Positions 36,801-50,200 of a stretch of 64,000 nucleotides of DNA are shown here, piece by piece. Every line of letters begins with the position of its first letter. The stretch's first letter is position 1. Origin of the DNA: Anseranas semipalmata (lineage: Eukaryota > Chordata > Aves > Anseriformes > Anseranatidae). Where the stretch lies: positions 698,009 through 762,008 of the forward strand of contig VXAA01005613.1 of assembly GCA_013399115.1 (NCBI GenBank), written 5' to 3'. The position numbers were made by a program, and so were the translations under genes. Below the pieces are notes generated by a model that saw nothing but the letters and a program-made list of their open reading frames with translations, had not been told where the DNA came from and searched no databases.

Positions 36801-39800
36801 GGACTGGTAGTATCTCTGGTTAATAATATGTTGTGGCCAACTCTCCTGTTCCCCTTACTTATCTCAGTGGGAGGTTAGAGGACAAGAATAATTGCATCTT
36901 TATCTACTTGAAACACGCTACCACCACCCGAATATATGTATTCTATTACAGTCCTGATTAAGAACCATGAGTAAGCATTCATTAGGTTTTAAACAGTGGG
37001 AAATCCCTATGAAATTAGTTTTGTAACATGTAGATTGTATCAGTCTCAGCAGCCATAGATTTTAGTGTTTTTCATGAATTGTGCCCTTAATTAAATTCTA
37101 GTTATATGTTAACTACAAATTGCAAACTGGCAAACTTGCAGTGCGTGTCATTTATTTAGTAGTTCAGTGTAACAGAGAAAACAGGACAAAACTGTAGTCA
37201 GTATAGAAATGGCATTATGTTCTTACTGAATATTTGACCTAAACAGTGACCAGTTTTGTATAGCTCCTGGTTTGTGCACCTCTTTGAATGTAAATATAAT
37301 CTAAGTGAACACCTATTGAGAAATACTCTTGCATATGACAAGGTGTTTACATGAAGTGGAATTAATAGCTACAGAAGTTTGCATTCTGGAATGATTTGTC
37401 TGTTTTTGTCAATGTTTGACAATTATACAGCATTTGATTTAAGTAATGATGCTTAATGGGTGTTTTGTTTCAATAGTCTCTGCATGCCTTCCCCATAAGA
37501 CTTGAATGGACATGAAAGATTGCATCAGCCTCAAGTAGTACTTTCTCTTTGAGAGAGTCTTCCCCACCTGCTTTTGCAGGTGTCTAGAAGGACCCTCATT
37601 TTCTATAGTTAGAAGTGAAAGGTTTCCAAGAATTTTCTCCTGAGAATAGTTTGCTGCCCTGCAGCGGGTTAAAAGAGTTTGCAAATGAAATTTGTGCCAA
37701 AATTGACTCATATTCTGGGGTGAGAAAAATACAAACGCTACATTTCAAACTGCCAAAACTTGAGAAACAATTTTTAGATGATTTGTTGGGTTATTGAATA
37801 TGGCAACTATCATTTTAACAAGTTCATATGGATCAGCCCTCCAGGATTTTAAGTAGTAGGCCATTAACTGAAAATAACAGATGCATCATGCACACAGTAT
37901 TTACCAACAAGTTAAACAAAATAAGGCTAGTGTCTCAAAAATTTAGTATCATTAGATTATCAAGAATACTTGCAAGGTAAACTGTTCCATTTTTACTATT
38001 AAACATACTTTAAAAAAATAAAATACTTAATGATAAAAACTATATTTTGTCAGTATGTGGAGATATCCAGCTTACTGAAAAATATAAGCTATAACTTGTG
38101 GGTTGGCTAAATGAATGCTGGAAAGATTATACTTAATTTCATAATTGAGCAACACTTGTCATCCTTAATAGTAGATTAGTGCCTGAAGTTCTGTTACAAC
38201 ACCAAACCTGTCCTGTTTCTTACCATACATGTGAACATTAACAGCAGCCTTTCTACCTTGTGTGTATTGTATTGTATTAAAAAAAATCGTCAGCAAGTGT
38301 AAAATATGTGCTTTTATAGTGATTCCTTAAGTCATAAATAAGTGCAATAATCAGTAATAATTTATGACCTAATTTGCTGGTCATTCTTATTACCCTTTAT
38401 CTTGGAAATGTTCCCAAATATTCAGTGAGTCTTAGGACATTGTCATTACTAATATTAGGCTCTTCACATGTTATGGTCTGAACGAAAACACTGAATTAAT
38501 GAAGTGCAAAAAAAGTATTTCTCCTTTGTTTTAGTGGTTATAACTGCCAGGTTACCTCAAATCTGTAGCTTGGGAGTTAGATAAGGCTTATGATTTCGTT
38601 TCATATGCCTTAATGCCACTTTGCTTATTTATGCTGCATTCTTAATTAATGTGAAGCATAGTTATGTGACCTACCAAAAGTGGAAGGTGTTACTCAAGCT
38701 TGCTTTGGATCTTTTCACCAAATTTCTTTTCATACCCTCACAGTTAGTGGCTTATTGGAAGAAAAACATAAAAGTAGGAATTGCAACATGGAAGTTTATT
38801 CTTTTATTTCCCAAGGAGAGTTGAAGATGAATAGAAGATGTTCATAAACAGCGTGACTAGTGAACCTTAATTTCCTCTGTCCTAACAAAAACCTTTCCTC
38901 CCGGTGGCAAAGATCATTGCAGAGCCTGGCTTTCACACAGAGGTGGCTGGCGGGCTGGGCTGGGCTCGCTGGCTGGCCCGCGAGAGGACCCGGGTAGAAC
39001 TTCAGTTCACGCTGAAGTTTCACTGCAGCAGCGTTAGTTCAGAGGACTCGCCCTTCAACCATCTTTTTGTGGAAAGTAGGGACTTCAGTTCTCTGCAACC
39101 TCTACCCCTATTTCAGTTGAAATTGCTGAGCGAGGGAGGGCAGGCAGGTGGACAGTGAGTAATGGTGTTTTCTTAGGAGGTCTGCGCAAAGAGGAATGTG
39201 GGCTAAAATGTCTTGTAAAATGTGAAAGTGAGAGTGGTAGAGATTCTGGTTGAAAATTGAGTTTGTCAGTTTGAAACAAGAAGTTTTAACACAGGGTTTT
39301 TAATGGGTGAAATTTCACAGTAAAGCAAAATCTTGTTTCTCTGATAGTGGAATTAGGACATGAAGGGGAATTTCAGAACAAGCCTTCTTCTCTGAGTATA
39401 AAAAGCATTTTAATATAATCAGAGCAAATCATTCAGTTTTAACTCAATAAAGATAATAGTTTATTACTGTCTTTTTCTTATTTTATTTAATTTTGAATTC
39501 TAATTGCTTTTCTGATTCACTTTAGATCCAGTTCAGCCAAGTATGTCAGCCTAGCTGTACAGATACGGTATGTAATGGCAGTGGGAACAAGCAACCGAGG
39601 GTGAAGAGAGCGGGAACCTCTTCTAAGCAGCTCTGCTGCTGGATGTGGATGCTCTCCCTTAATTTAATTCTTGGGTATGTTAACAAAGATGTTAACGTCC
39701 GGCTTAGTTCCAATGGACTCATTGGACTTGGTTCACTAGATAAATCAAAGGAAGGGATTAACTATTCTACAGGCCACTGTGTGAGGTCTTTCTCCTGTTC

Positions 39801-40559
39801 CCTGACTTTCCATGGGAATTCAAAGTGGTTGCCTTGTTTATACCTGTATGTCTGTATATTGCTCTGTGTTCATAGTTTTTGAATCCTTTCTGTACTAAGG
39901 ATAAATGAGGAAAAATGAAATGTGGTGACAGATATTAAACTTACAATGTTTATTTTCTTCTGTTAGAGGCAAAATACCATAATTTGTGGAGTAGATCGGG
40001 AAGCTAATCAGGTAACAGTTAACAGAAAGTTTTAGCCTCTCTCTAGAAAATAATGGTAGAAAATGGAACCTCTAAACCTTGTTACCTTCTTAGATCTCAT
40101 CATTGATGACAGGCTATAAAACTGTAGGCCAGCTAAGACACTGTATAGCTTTGCTGCACGCGTGCGAGGCAGTGTTCTGTTCAACTGATTGCCGTCTCTT
40201 TCCCTACAAGTTTTCTGTTGCTTGTTTTATTTATTTATTTTTTAAATACAAACTTGTTTTTCTCGTTGTTTTGGGGGAGGAGTACTGCATGCCGAATTCT
40301 TAGGGTGGTTACTCACTGAGGGACCGGGCACTCCAGATATCTCTTTCAAAGCTATCTATTTTTAAGATTACTTACTAACTTAAGTCTACCCTTCACCTAT
40401 GTACTTAACACCTGATAGTAAGGAGAGCCAGCTCGACCTCGTGCCGCTTACATTGGGATATGAAGTCATGCTGAAAACAGTTAAAATCTAGCATGTTCAG
40501 CAGGCCTCTGTTCATTCCCTGTTGAGCGGTCAGGAAGTATTTCTGGGAAAAGTCCAAAA
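33811..40559. other. Intronic stretch, no gene recognised
   Basis: About 6.7 kb of AT-rich intron. It contains a 10-bp inverted repeat at 35800-35824, a T16 tract at 36475-36490, a very AT-rich zone at about 37980-38500, and a short GC-rich burst at 38940-39000. ORFs up to 126 codons (36006-36386) are unrecognised and not supported by splice sites or codon patterns. Confidence 0.55.
35800..35824. repeat. Perfect 10-bp inverted repeat, 5-nt loop
   Basis: Arms gaaagccatt (35800-35809) and aatggctttc (35815-35824) are exact reverse complements around cgtga. The sequence ggtcag occurs just outside both arms as a direct repeat. It forms a small stable hairpin of unknown role. Confidence 0.85.
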
Positions 40560-40986
40560 CGTTGTTTCGCTTCACACAGGCATCTTGTTTCCGGGACCAG
40601 TCGGAGCTACCTGGGAGCAGCGTGCCCTTCCCTTTGCCGGTGCGTGGTTGCGCTGTGGCTCAGTCCGGGCCCTGCGGCCACCTTCCATCAGCTCCGGCGG
40701 GGCAGCGAGGGCCTTGGGCACGCCGCGCTTCTGCCACATCGGCGGGGCGCGAGCACTGCCTCGAGGGGCCGAGGCGGCATGTGGAGCGCAGAGGAGCAGG
40801 CGCGTAGCTGGCGCTGGGAGAGGGCCTTGCGATGACCTCCTGCTCCACCGAGTGACCGAGGCTGGGGGGGAGCCGAAAGCCAGGAGGGGAGGTGAACCCT
40901 GGAAGGGTTGCAGCGGGCGGGGAAGAGGAGGGCCTGCGGCTGTCCGCTGTGGGGAGCCTGTGCCAGACGCATGCGTGGGAACTTAC
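40560..40986. promoter_or_regulatory. Intragenic CpG island in intron 1
   Basis: By hand count there are about 33 CpGs in 360 bases (40621-40980), with high GC, in an AT-rich intron more than 40 kb from the gene's presumed promoter. Minus-strand splice-donor consensus occurs at two places: CAG|GTAGCT at about 40612 and AAG|GTAAGT at 40981-40987. The long ORFs across it (160 codons +, 118-123 codons -) overlap and look compositional. It is a plausible alternative or antisense promoter. An orphan CpG island without promoter activity is the main alternative. Confidence 0.5.
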
Positions 40987-43900
40987 CTTTTTGATTCGCT
41001 GTAATACCAGTGGAACTCCTGCTCTTTGCAAGTTGCACGTGCATTGCTTTTTCCTTTTTAATAACTTTCTTGTTATGGCTTACTGAGGTTTAGAAGGGCA
41101 GACTTTTCTGAGGCTGTTGCTTTAAGTTTATCATGTGGTTCTGCAAAGCTTTCCTTTTGGGGTTGAGATGTCAGTCTCTAACAATAGAGGCACTCCTGGC
41201 ACTTGATAAATACTGCTTTTAGAAGTGACTAGGAAGATAACACAATGACAATTGGAGTAGAAATGGAAAAACAGTGAGATAAAATTTCTTTTATAACATT
41301 TGTTTCTTGGCATTCTGATTTAAGGCACTTGCTGATAGTCAAAGTTGTCTTTCATATGACAAGTGATGAGGGTGATAGGGTTCATCAAACACCTCTGGCA
41401 CTATTAAAGGGAAAAAGGGGGTAAGGGGAAATAGGGCATACCATATACATGTTCTTCAGCAATAAGATCAATTACATTTGATTTTCTTCACCTTAAAAGA
41501 GGTAATCGCCTTCTTGGAGGCCTCAGTGGGTTTCCTATACAAATTTCCACGTACAAGATGTATTTTTAGGTAATCTTCGATTAAAGAAGCTCAAAGGCGA
41601 TATATTTTTAAATTACACAACTGTCTTCCGTTTCATCGACTTCAGTTTCTGTTGTCCCATACTAAAATTGTTATAGCAGTTGCTGAGATTGTATAATCAG
41701 TTGTGAGAAACATTATTTAAACTTCACAGATGTGATTACCAGCAATGCCAGTACTTTTCCATTTGCATATACAAGTAAATTCTTTTATTATCTTAATAGT
41801 TGTTCTTCTATCATCCCAATATATATAATCTTGCAGATTGTTTATCTTTGCTTGTCATGAATGTGCAATCTGTGATAATGCATTGAAGTGTATTTGAGCT
41901 CTCCTGCTTCTTGCCATATATGGCACAATAAACTGCCCAAATTTGGTCAAATATTTTTAGCCACTTAGTCATATGTCTTTTAATGTGCTGCATATGTAAG
42001 CTTTTGATTCACTTAGCAACAGTATTTTTATGAGTGTTTCTTGCCAGTTTTTCCTAGGTATAATTGAAAAATGGGCAAGGTTTGTTCTGTGATAGGTTGT
42101 GTCACTAACAAATGGTCTGGCTTTTTTTTTAATAGTGCTAATCAATTTTAAGATATCCTTTTTCATATATTATGCATTTTGGAGGATTGCAGCATATATG
42201 AGTATGTGGCGTATTGAAATGTAATATTAAAGGATCTGTGTTTAAAAACGCTCGGGAAATTCTAAGTTTTTCTGATAAAAAATAATTTTGCCTATGATAC
42301 TTGGTGCATATTATAATATACATAGGGTATCATTGGTCAGGCAAGTTGTATTTTTGCCAGAAAAACTAGGTGCACTGCATGCGTGAAACATGGCTAGGTT
42401 AATGTTTCTGTTAAGTGTAGACATCTGTGTTTCTTGAATCTCTTTTCTTCCTGAACTGTTGCGATGTCCTGCGTTTAGTTCCTTTGCTTCTGCGTAACAA
42501 AATGATTTGGAAAGAGAGGCAATTCTTTTCTTTAAGAGCTTGTTACTACCGTGTAAGCGTTGTACACTGATAAGTGGAAGAAATTGAAGGCAGTGTGCTT
42601 GAGGAACTGGTAGTCTTTGTTGTTGGAGTATGTTCATAAATCAGTTATTAAAAGAGTTGCTGATGATAGGGATGGAAATGGCTAAAAAGATCATTTAAAA
42701 AAAATCCTTTAAGAAGCACTTTTCAAGAATACCTGAAAAGGTAGGAGGGGGACTTAGGTTTATGAATGTTTTCATGTAAGAAAGTGTTTTTATTGTTACT
42801 TGAAGAACAAATAATGCAAGCTGTCTATTGCAGTCTGGTTGCAGCCCAGCTGAAAGTTTATGGATGAACAAGTCCAGATGAGACTCGTTGTTAAAACAGT
42901 TCTGTGTTGCATTCTAAACAAAGCCTTAAAGTTCATACCCTACTACAGCAAGTGGGGTCAAAGAGGGATAATTTCTTGCTGTTTTTGTTTGGCTGGTTAA
43001 ACAGGAGGGCAGGTCCTCTCCCTTGCATTGTAACTGTTGCCTCAGCACTGCAGAATGGAGGAAGGCTTCAGGATTCATCTTGGAAGGCACAATTGCTTAA
43101 AAAAGGAAATCTGGGGGTTTTGCAATAGTAACGCAGTATATACTTTTCAGTATTTATTTCTGTAGAAGTGTTCTAAAAAGTAAAATTTATACCTTAGTTG
43201 CATTTTTATTAGAGGAGTAAGTCTCTAGAAGAATTTAGGAGCCTGGCAATAACAGTTCTCATTTCAGCCTTCTGGTTATGCAGCATTGTTGATTTAATAA
43301 GCTAAAAAAATTAATACCAGTCTTGTGGGGTCTAGCTGTTTTGAGCCCTTGCTGTCCTGAAATGCGGAGGGACTTTTCTCTGTGTTGCTCTGCCCTTTTA
43401 AGGGCAGCAGTATGGAAGTTGGCAAGAAAACGCACTGAGCACCCTGTGAGAAAAATACTCAAACACAGAGAAGAAAGGCAAAATAGCAGCCAGTCGATGG
43501 GGAGCTGGAGGGCGGCAGCAGTTCTGCGTCTGTGCAACGCTGCTGGCTTGGTGACTAAGATATGTGCACAGAAGATGGTAGTATGTGCGCAAAAGATGGT
43601 ATCTTTGCAATGTGCTGAAGTGATACTCGAGTAAGTGTATGAAAGACAGTGATTAATGGGGTGGTATAGAACATGCTGCAGTAGAAAACAGCAGGGTATT
43701 GTTGAAGTGCAACTTAGCATCCCCTTCCACACTCCTTAGTCTCATCTACGTTATAATTAAAACCACGTTACGGTATTGTTTTCAAAACTGCTCCCCATCT
43801 CTTGGTTACAACAATTCTACTTCATGGTGTAGCGAGACTGTTGGCGATTGTAATACAGTTCAGTTGACTTAGCTGGACCTGGGATGGGGCTAGGGCCTGG

Positions 43901-44245
43901 GGGCTTTAGAAAGGGAACCTCTTGTAACAGGAGAACAAGGTTCTGCTGGTGACTGTAAATGGGTTTTCAGAAAAACAGAACGAATTTACCTGAGGAAATC
44001 ATATTTATCAGTTTTGTGAAACTCTGTTTGAATTCTTTTGTTTAAGGATTTTTTGACAAATCTGTACCAACTACTGCTTTTTTCTCAAATTCTCAGGTCT
44101 TGCTGTCAAACCCCAACTAATAAACCTTACTCCCTCATCATACCTGAAAATACTTATTTTTTTCTGAAGATGTTACTTAAAGATGCACATTATTGTAGAA
44201 CAGCTTTAATGTGAACTTATTTCTAAAATCTTTCTTTCTTTATAG
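40987..44245. other. Intron 1, last 3.3 kb before exon 2
   Basis: Mostly AT-rich. At 43259-43732 both strands are open for over 100 codons and the sequence contains a 21-bp tandem duplication (43561-43602) and an 8-bp-arm palindrome (43390-43407). Neither ORF is recognised. The stretch ends in the exon 2 acceptor, a T/C-rich tract followed by TATAG. Confidence 0.6.
43561..43602. repeat. 21-bp tandem duplication
   Basis: Two head-to-tail copies (43561-43581 and 43582-43602) differ at three positions. The unit is a multiple of three, so ORFs on either strand stay open through it. About 650 bases upstream of exon 2. Confidence 0.85.
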
Positions 44246-44377
<132 letters not shown>

Positions 44378-45604
44378 TAAGGCTTTTTCCTCTATATTTG
44401 AAATACGTGTATGTTGCTAATATATTGTTGGGGGGGGGGGTACCAGAAGCAGATGGCATTCATAAATTGTCTTTTTAGTTGCCCTGGGACACTTAGTGAG
44501 GGAGAATGCTTTTTATATTGCATTTCATTGTGTTTTGGTTGTGAAGTGCACTGTATGTATAGCTATTTGTGCATTGCATTTTCTCTTTCTAGTTTTCTTA
44601 CATTGTATCTTCCGTAGCTATAAGATGTACACATTTAAGACTGTTCGTGACTATCAGGTGATTTTTCAGAAATGATTTTCTTCTGTAGAAATGTTGCTAT
44701 GGGGGGAGGCATGGGGAGAAAGTTCAAATGTACATTATATTTGTAGTCTGAAACATTATCCCAGGATAAGTCTACATGCAGGAGATTGATTCTGCAGTTG
44801 TATTTGCAGTCTTGAAACCTTTGTTTTTCAGGTGTGGTATGAACTGGGAACTTCTGCTAAGTATTTTGGCTGTAAAACAAAATCTTACAGTTGAAGTTAG
44901 ATGCCTGTTATGGTATTAGTTAAAGCTTCTTTGGTACTGAATTCCATGAGTGGTTTTGGTGTTATTTTTTAAGCTTGTAGAGGGCCATTGAAGATGCACA
45001 AAAATCCAGTTTTTCCAGAGGTTGTATGTCTCTTAACCTGAAGTAATGATTGATCTGAGAAAATGTGTGGCGTATGTTGTTCAGAACGCTGTTCTTGCAG
45101 CGAAGAGGGTAGCAGCATCTTTCCAAAGACCCTTTGGGAATACACAGACTTCACTAATTCTGCTAAACTCTGTGTGATGTCTGATCCGGTGTAAGACTCA
45201 GATAAAATATAAGGTAGTATTTTATCATGCAGTTATGCTAGTGTACTAATTACAATAGCAAAAGATGGAAATTGTAAGTTTAGGGGATGGCTTATTGGTG
45301 TTCTGTCCTTTGTGTTTGAGAGGTTTGATTGTTTGAATCTTAAGGGAAAGGAAAAACTCTGGAGACTTTATTGTTTGTCATTTGCACTGGGAAATTTTTG
45401 TTTTTTGGTTTTCAGAGACTGAAGTGCTTGTGTATCCTTTTTAAACTGGGACACTGTGACTGCTGTCTTCTGTAATCTGCTTTTCTGCACTATGCAGATG
45501 TTTGATGCTGTAATCTCTCTTGCATGCATGTTGGAAGTGTTGACTTGTTGGCCATACTATGACAAGAATTTCCCTACAAACCAAGATAATATACGCCTTT
45601 CTTC

Positions 45605-45634
45605 AGTATAGTAGAGGTAAAACTCTACTATACT
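45605..45634. repeat. Perfect 12-bp inverted repeat, 6-nt loop
   Basis: Arms agtatagtagag (45605-45616) and ctctactatact (45623-45634) are exact reverse complements around gtaaaa. The stem is too short for a typical pre-miRNA, and flanking sequence does not clearly extend it. It could be a small structured element in the intron or a chance palindrome. Confidence 0.88.
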
Positions 45635-47213
45635 AGGAATACACTACTATTTTTCCATAATAGGAAAAAGTTGAATAAGTGTTCTTGATTTGGCATTGCA
45701 GCCTAAGGTAGACAGATGTTCAGGGAAGAAAGAGCAATGTATTCCCTTGTCCACACAAAAATTTTTCACTGTTGACCTGAGTATCTGAAACCTAGAATAT
45801 TTTTGAAGGCTGTCATGTTTTTTATTCTCTCAGTCTGTGACAGGACCTGTCTGCATACTTTCCCTGGATATCCTTTAAAAAAGTGAGATTATTGGAGTAT
45901 AATCCTGTAGGATGTAGGACATCTAAGTTGGAAGTTCAGTGTTTTTAAGGTGCAAGGAGTTTTAAAGATAAGCTCTTGAAACTGATTTCCAGGTAGAGCA
46001 GAGGGAGGGGTAACCTGACCTGAATGGAGCAACATTTAGATCTGGTGAGGCCCGTAGAGTTCAGATTTTCTTATTACTGCTTTTCCAGGAACGAGCTCAG
46101 CTTCAAATAATTTGCAAAATTGACAACAGAATTTATAGCTCAGGCAAAACTTGGGGAGGAGGAAAGGATGATAGAAGAAATTACCAGACATTAGGAATTT
46201 GATTTTTATTTGGCCCGTGGTACACACTGGGTTCAGCATCAGTTTCGCTGAGAATGTACCTTTCTTGGGAAGCGTAAAAGTGTGGGGGGTGTGGCTGTGG
46301 CTGTATCTGAAACGTGGCATTTTTAGAACTGAATTTTTTGGTTCATGGAAAGGAGCTTTTACTTTTGAATAAATTATGGAGATTATATTTAAAGTTCTGA
46401 AAAATTTACAGCTAATTGCTTGACATCTCTCAGTCCTTTATGATATGGACTGGCATTTTTGTACAGAATGGCTTCTGTTCGTTTCCTATTTTCTTACAAG
46501 GTGCAAGAGAGAAGAGAGTCAGGAAATAGGTTCTGGTGTTTCCCAGCTTTGTTAATAAAGGGCTGGTGAGAGTCTGATCTGTGATTCCCTTTCTTCTCCT
46601 CCTGTGGATCTTATCTCATGCACAATTTTGTAGACCTTCTCAAACCAGGGACTCAGTAATCTGCTTTTGCTTTCTCTGCTGCCACCTCAAGTGTTCTCAG
46701 GGCTTCCTTCAAATGTAAATAACTGGAATTTGTTTCTCTTGAAATAACATAATTTGTAAAATCCTCCAAATATACTAATTTAGTTAGTATATTGATTTTG
46801 TTTACAATGCTTACATTTTTACAACTCATAAGAAAAATGTAGCATGATATAGCATACTTTCATTTTTTCAGGATTTCATTCTCAAAGTCTAAAATTGTAT
46901 GTAAGCAACAGAGCTAGGAGATGGGGATCTTTTCTGCTACGAGGGGCATTTCCTTGTTTACGATGTAATTTAGGGACCTTCTAACTTGACTATGTACACC
47001 TTTGCAACCTTAATATTCTTTGTGTATGTGTGTACATCATTTCTAGGCTTAAGGGAGGGAAAAAACTGGAGGAAGGAAAGCAGAAGTTCTGTTAACATTG
47101 CATGATTCTCCTGCATGATCACCAGGGCTAGTCTATGAAATGTAACCAAGTTGGGGTGTGCTGGAGTTGGCAGGTCTGTTAATAGGATGTGAAACCCTCG
47201 TTCTGCTTTCAGA

Positions 47214-47227
47214 ACACACACACACAC
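47214..47227. repeat. Short (AC)n microsatellite
   Basis: Seven AC units with no interruption. A short dinucleotide tract within intron 2. Confidence 0.9.
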
Positions 47228-50200
47228 AAAGTCATTAAATGTTAATCATTTCTTCTCGTGATGCTCATTTGACCTCCACAGGATTATATTGGGATGGATA
47301 ACATAATGATACTGTCTTACAGAGAGAGAAAGGTTTCTGTTCAGACTGCTTTATAATTGAATCAGTACACCATCATCCTACAGTTCAGATGGTGTTTCTC
47401 CATGTTCCACCCGTTTGCTACTAGCAACCATTTCCTATTATGTACAGTAAGTGGGAAAGACTGAGAATCACTCCGCAGTTCCTAGAGAATCGTGTGCCTG
47501 TTCGATCAATGCAGGAACTTTCCCATCTCTCTGTGCTTTCCCTGAACACCTGATTCCCTCTCTCTCTCTCAATGTACACATTCTTAAGTATTACCTGCTG
47601 CTGCTGCTCAGATGTTCCTCAGTGAGCGCAGCCGGGTGTTGGAGATCTGGGAGAAGTACAGGATATGTATGCGGTAGGGAGCTTCTCAGAAGAAAAACAC
47701 CTGGATGTCGCAGGGAACCATCACTTCAGCCGTATTTCAGCATTAGTCCTATGCATACTGCTGATGGGCTGAGTGAATTTGTAGCATGTCCCCACTAGTC
47801 AGGGGTTGCTGTTGCTTTTGCTAACTGCACTGTCTCCAGTGGGCTGCTCTCTGCAAGTGTATTGCCTGTCCCTGTCATCCTCCACCACGTTCTCTGGTTC
47901 TATGGCATCTTCTCCCAGGAACATCTCCTGTCCCATTTCAGTTTGCAGCTCTTGAATATGCTTCCTGTCTCCTTTAAGAAATCAGTTTAGGAAATGTTAG
48001 CCTTGTAGAAACCTACTTCAGGTGAAACATAGCAAGAGAATGTAGTTTAGTGGGGTTATGCTGTATAAGCAAGAAATCTGCCCTGGGAGGCAGCTGCTCT
48101 TTTCTTTCTGTTGTTTCTGAGATCTGCAAATGCTGGGAGTGCTTCAGCTTACTGGAAATTCTTTGCATAGTTCAATTTTAGGAATTCCCCCTTAAGTTAG
48201 TGTTCATCTGTTTTATGATCATACAAATTAGCTTACAACTAATTGTAGTATGAACGTGTTTAAAATTATTCAAAATTGCCAAGACAGGTGGATTTTATGT
48301 AGAATATTCTCCTTCCCTTTGTTTCTATTTTTTTCATATATAGAAAGCTTTATATAAAGGAGCTTTTTTTTTTCCTTCAGTGCGTTAGTATAAATTAAAA
48401 TATCAGCATCAAATGCTTTGAAAAATTATAGTTATGTGGAAACAAACTTTCATGCAGAAGCACTTTAACAGAAATTTTATGTGTACGTTCATTAAGATGG
48501 TATTTAACAGGTAGGACCCTTACATTTAGCTTTTAGTGAGACATTAACACATCTAGTAAAACTAGCTGGGTGGATATAATGAATTGCTTTATGTGATATA
48601 TTTCCTCTGCAGTTTAAAAGCTTATATATTATTTCAGTATTGGGGGGTAAACAAATTCATCTTTAGAAAGCAAAAAAATGTAGTAGAGTAGCAATAAACA
48701 GTGCAAGTGGCATTTAAGAAACAGAATTTTAAAATGCTTACTCTTTACAATGCTTTGTATTGTACCAGATTAATGTAAAATAAATCTGAAATGGCATAAA
48801 TTTCTTTGTTGTTGAAAAAGTATATGTTAAAAAAGTATTTTCTTGTGGTTGTGTACCATGCCTAGTTGTGAGCGAGTAGCTGATGCGTTTTGAGTTTGCT
48901 TGTGAGTATTCAGAGGCTATAATATAGTTTTACTACTTAAATATGAATGTCTTTTCATTTTAACTAGAATGGAAGAAAGAGCATATTTCAGAAAATGTAA
49001 GAAAAGCATTTTTTTCAAAAACAACAGAATTCAGTTAATTCTTCATCTGACAGTCACATTTTTGTGCAGAAAAAGAGGGGGGAGATGTCTCTTGAGGTAA
49101 GAATAGGGTTTTTATAATGAATATTGTTTAACATGATAGATATTTGTAACCACTAGATAGTGTGTTGTCTTGTATCAGAAATTTCACAGATAGCTTATAC
49201 TTCTTGAACTGAGGAACATCATCCAACATAATGTTCAGGGCTGGGATGAACTTGAAATCATCAAACAGTGCACTTATATTTCCTTTCTTCTTGCCAAGTT
49301 CTTTGAAAAAAACGTTTGTTTGGTTGACAGTAACCTTTCGACAGGTTGTACTTAATTTTCATCTATATTTCTCTGAAGTCCCTGAAATTTCTTTTCTTTA
49401 CATGCTAAAACAAACTCATCAGTTTGAAATGAGCAGAACTGCATGATCTTCCTTAAATGTATGATTAAATGTTTCCCCTATTCATGGCAGCCAGTGGCTA
49501 CCCATTTCTGTGGCCCTTTGGTGTAATTGGCAAATGTGACTGTCTGCCAGCACTTGATGGACATGCTTCCTCAATCATTTATAATTTGTGCTTGCTAGTA
49601 AGTATAATGCAAAAAATAATGCAAACTTTCAAAGTCTTCCTAGCACTTTGAAGTTGATATAAATTGTTTCCAGTACCTTACAGAGATCAGCTATTCATTT
49701 TCTTCTGGCCTCTGCAAAACAGATGTATGAAATCTAGTTAATGAAGCCGTGGGTGAATCATGCCTTTGTAGTCTAGATAGAGTCCAGTCCTGAAATGGCC
49801 CTGTAATTTTTTTTTGTTTCCAAAGGCATTACTGCTATGATGTTTCTGATATTCTTTCTTTAGAACTGGATCACAGAGTTCAACTGCTGAAAGATCCGCT
49901 TCTTGCTTCCCAGGTTGTCATTGATGGTTTGAAGTACTCTTTCCTGAAAATCTGATAATGTTGTGTACCTCCTAAGATAGTAATTCTTCAGCAAAAATGC
50001 TGATGACATGTTAAGAATTATAAGGGAAAGAGAGGGGGAAAAAAAACAGAACATGAAGATACTGTTTTAGCTTGTATTTTGAATACTATGTATGGTTTGG
50101 ACAGCCTCATTATTTAAAGAATATAAAAGGGCCCAAAGTTTCCTGTGTTGTCTCCCCTCCTTCCCCCGGCATGTAGAGCTCACTTGGAAAAGCTTTTGTG

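Larger units (their letters stand above)
1..44245 (+). other. PPP1R12A: PPP1R12A intron 1 (3' part, at least 44 kb)
   Basis: This is everything upstream of the exon 2 acceptor. It is non-coding for PPP1R12A and ends in a pyrimidine-rich tract and AG at 44244-44245. The 5' splice site is outside the window. Sampled + strand lines mostly have more T than A and more G than C, as expected of transcribed vertebrate introns. The exception is about 18-20.5 kb, where sampled lines show C above G. It holds CR1 fragments at 7.1 and 21.7 kb, several CpG-dense patches, and the candidate nested transcripts listed separately. Confidence 0.85.

Noticed and set aside
40522..41004. 160-codon + strand ORF across the intragenic CpG island
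   Set aside because: Long overlapping ORFs exist on both strands and several frames here, the translation is Gly/Ala/Arg-rich low complexity, and no family is recognised. Best explained by high GC.
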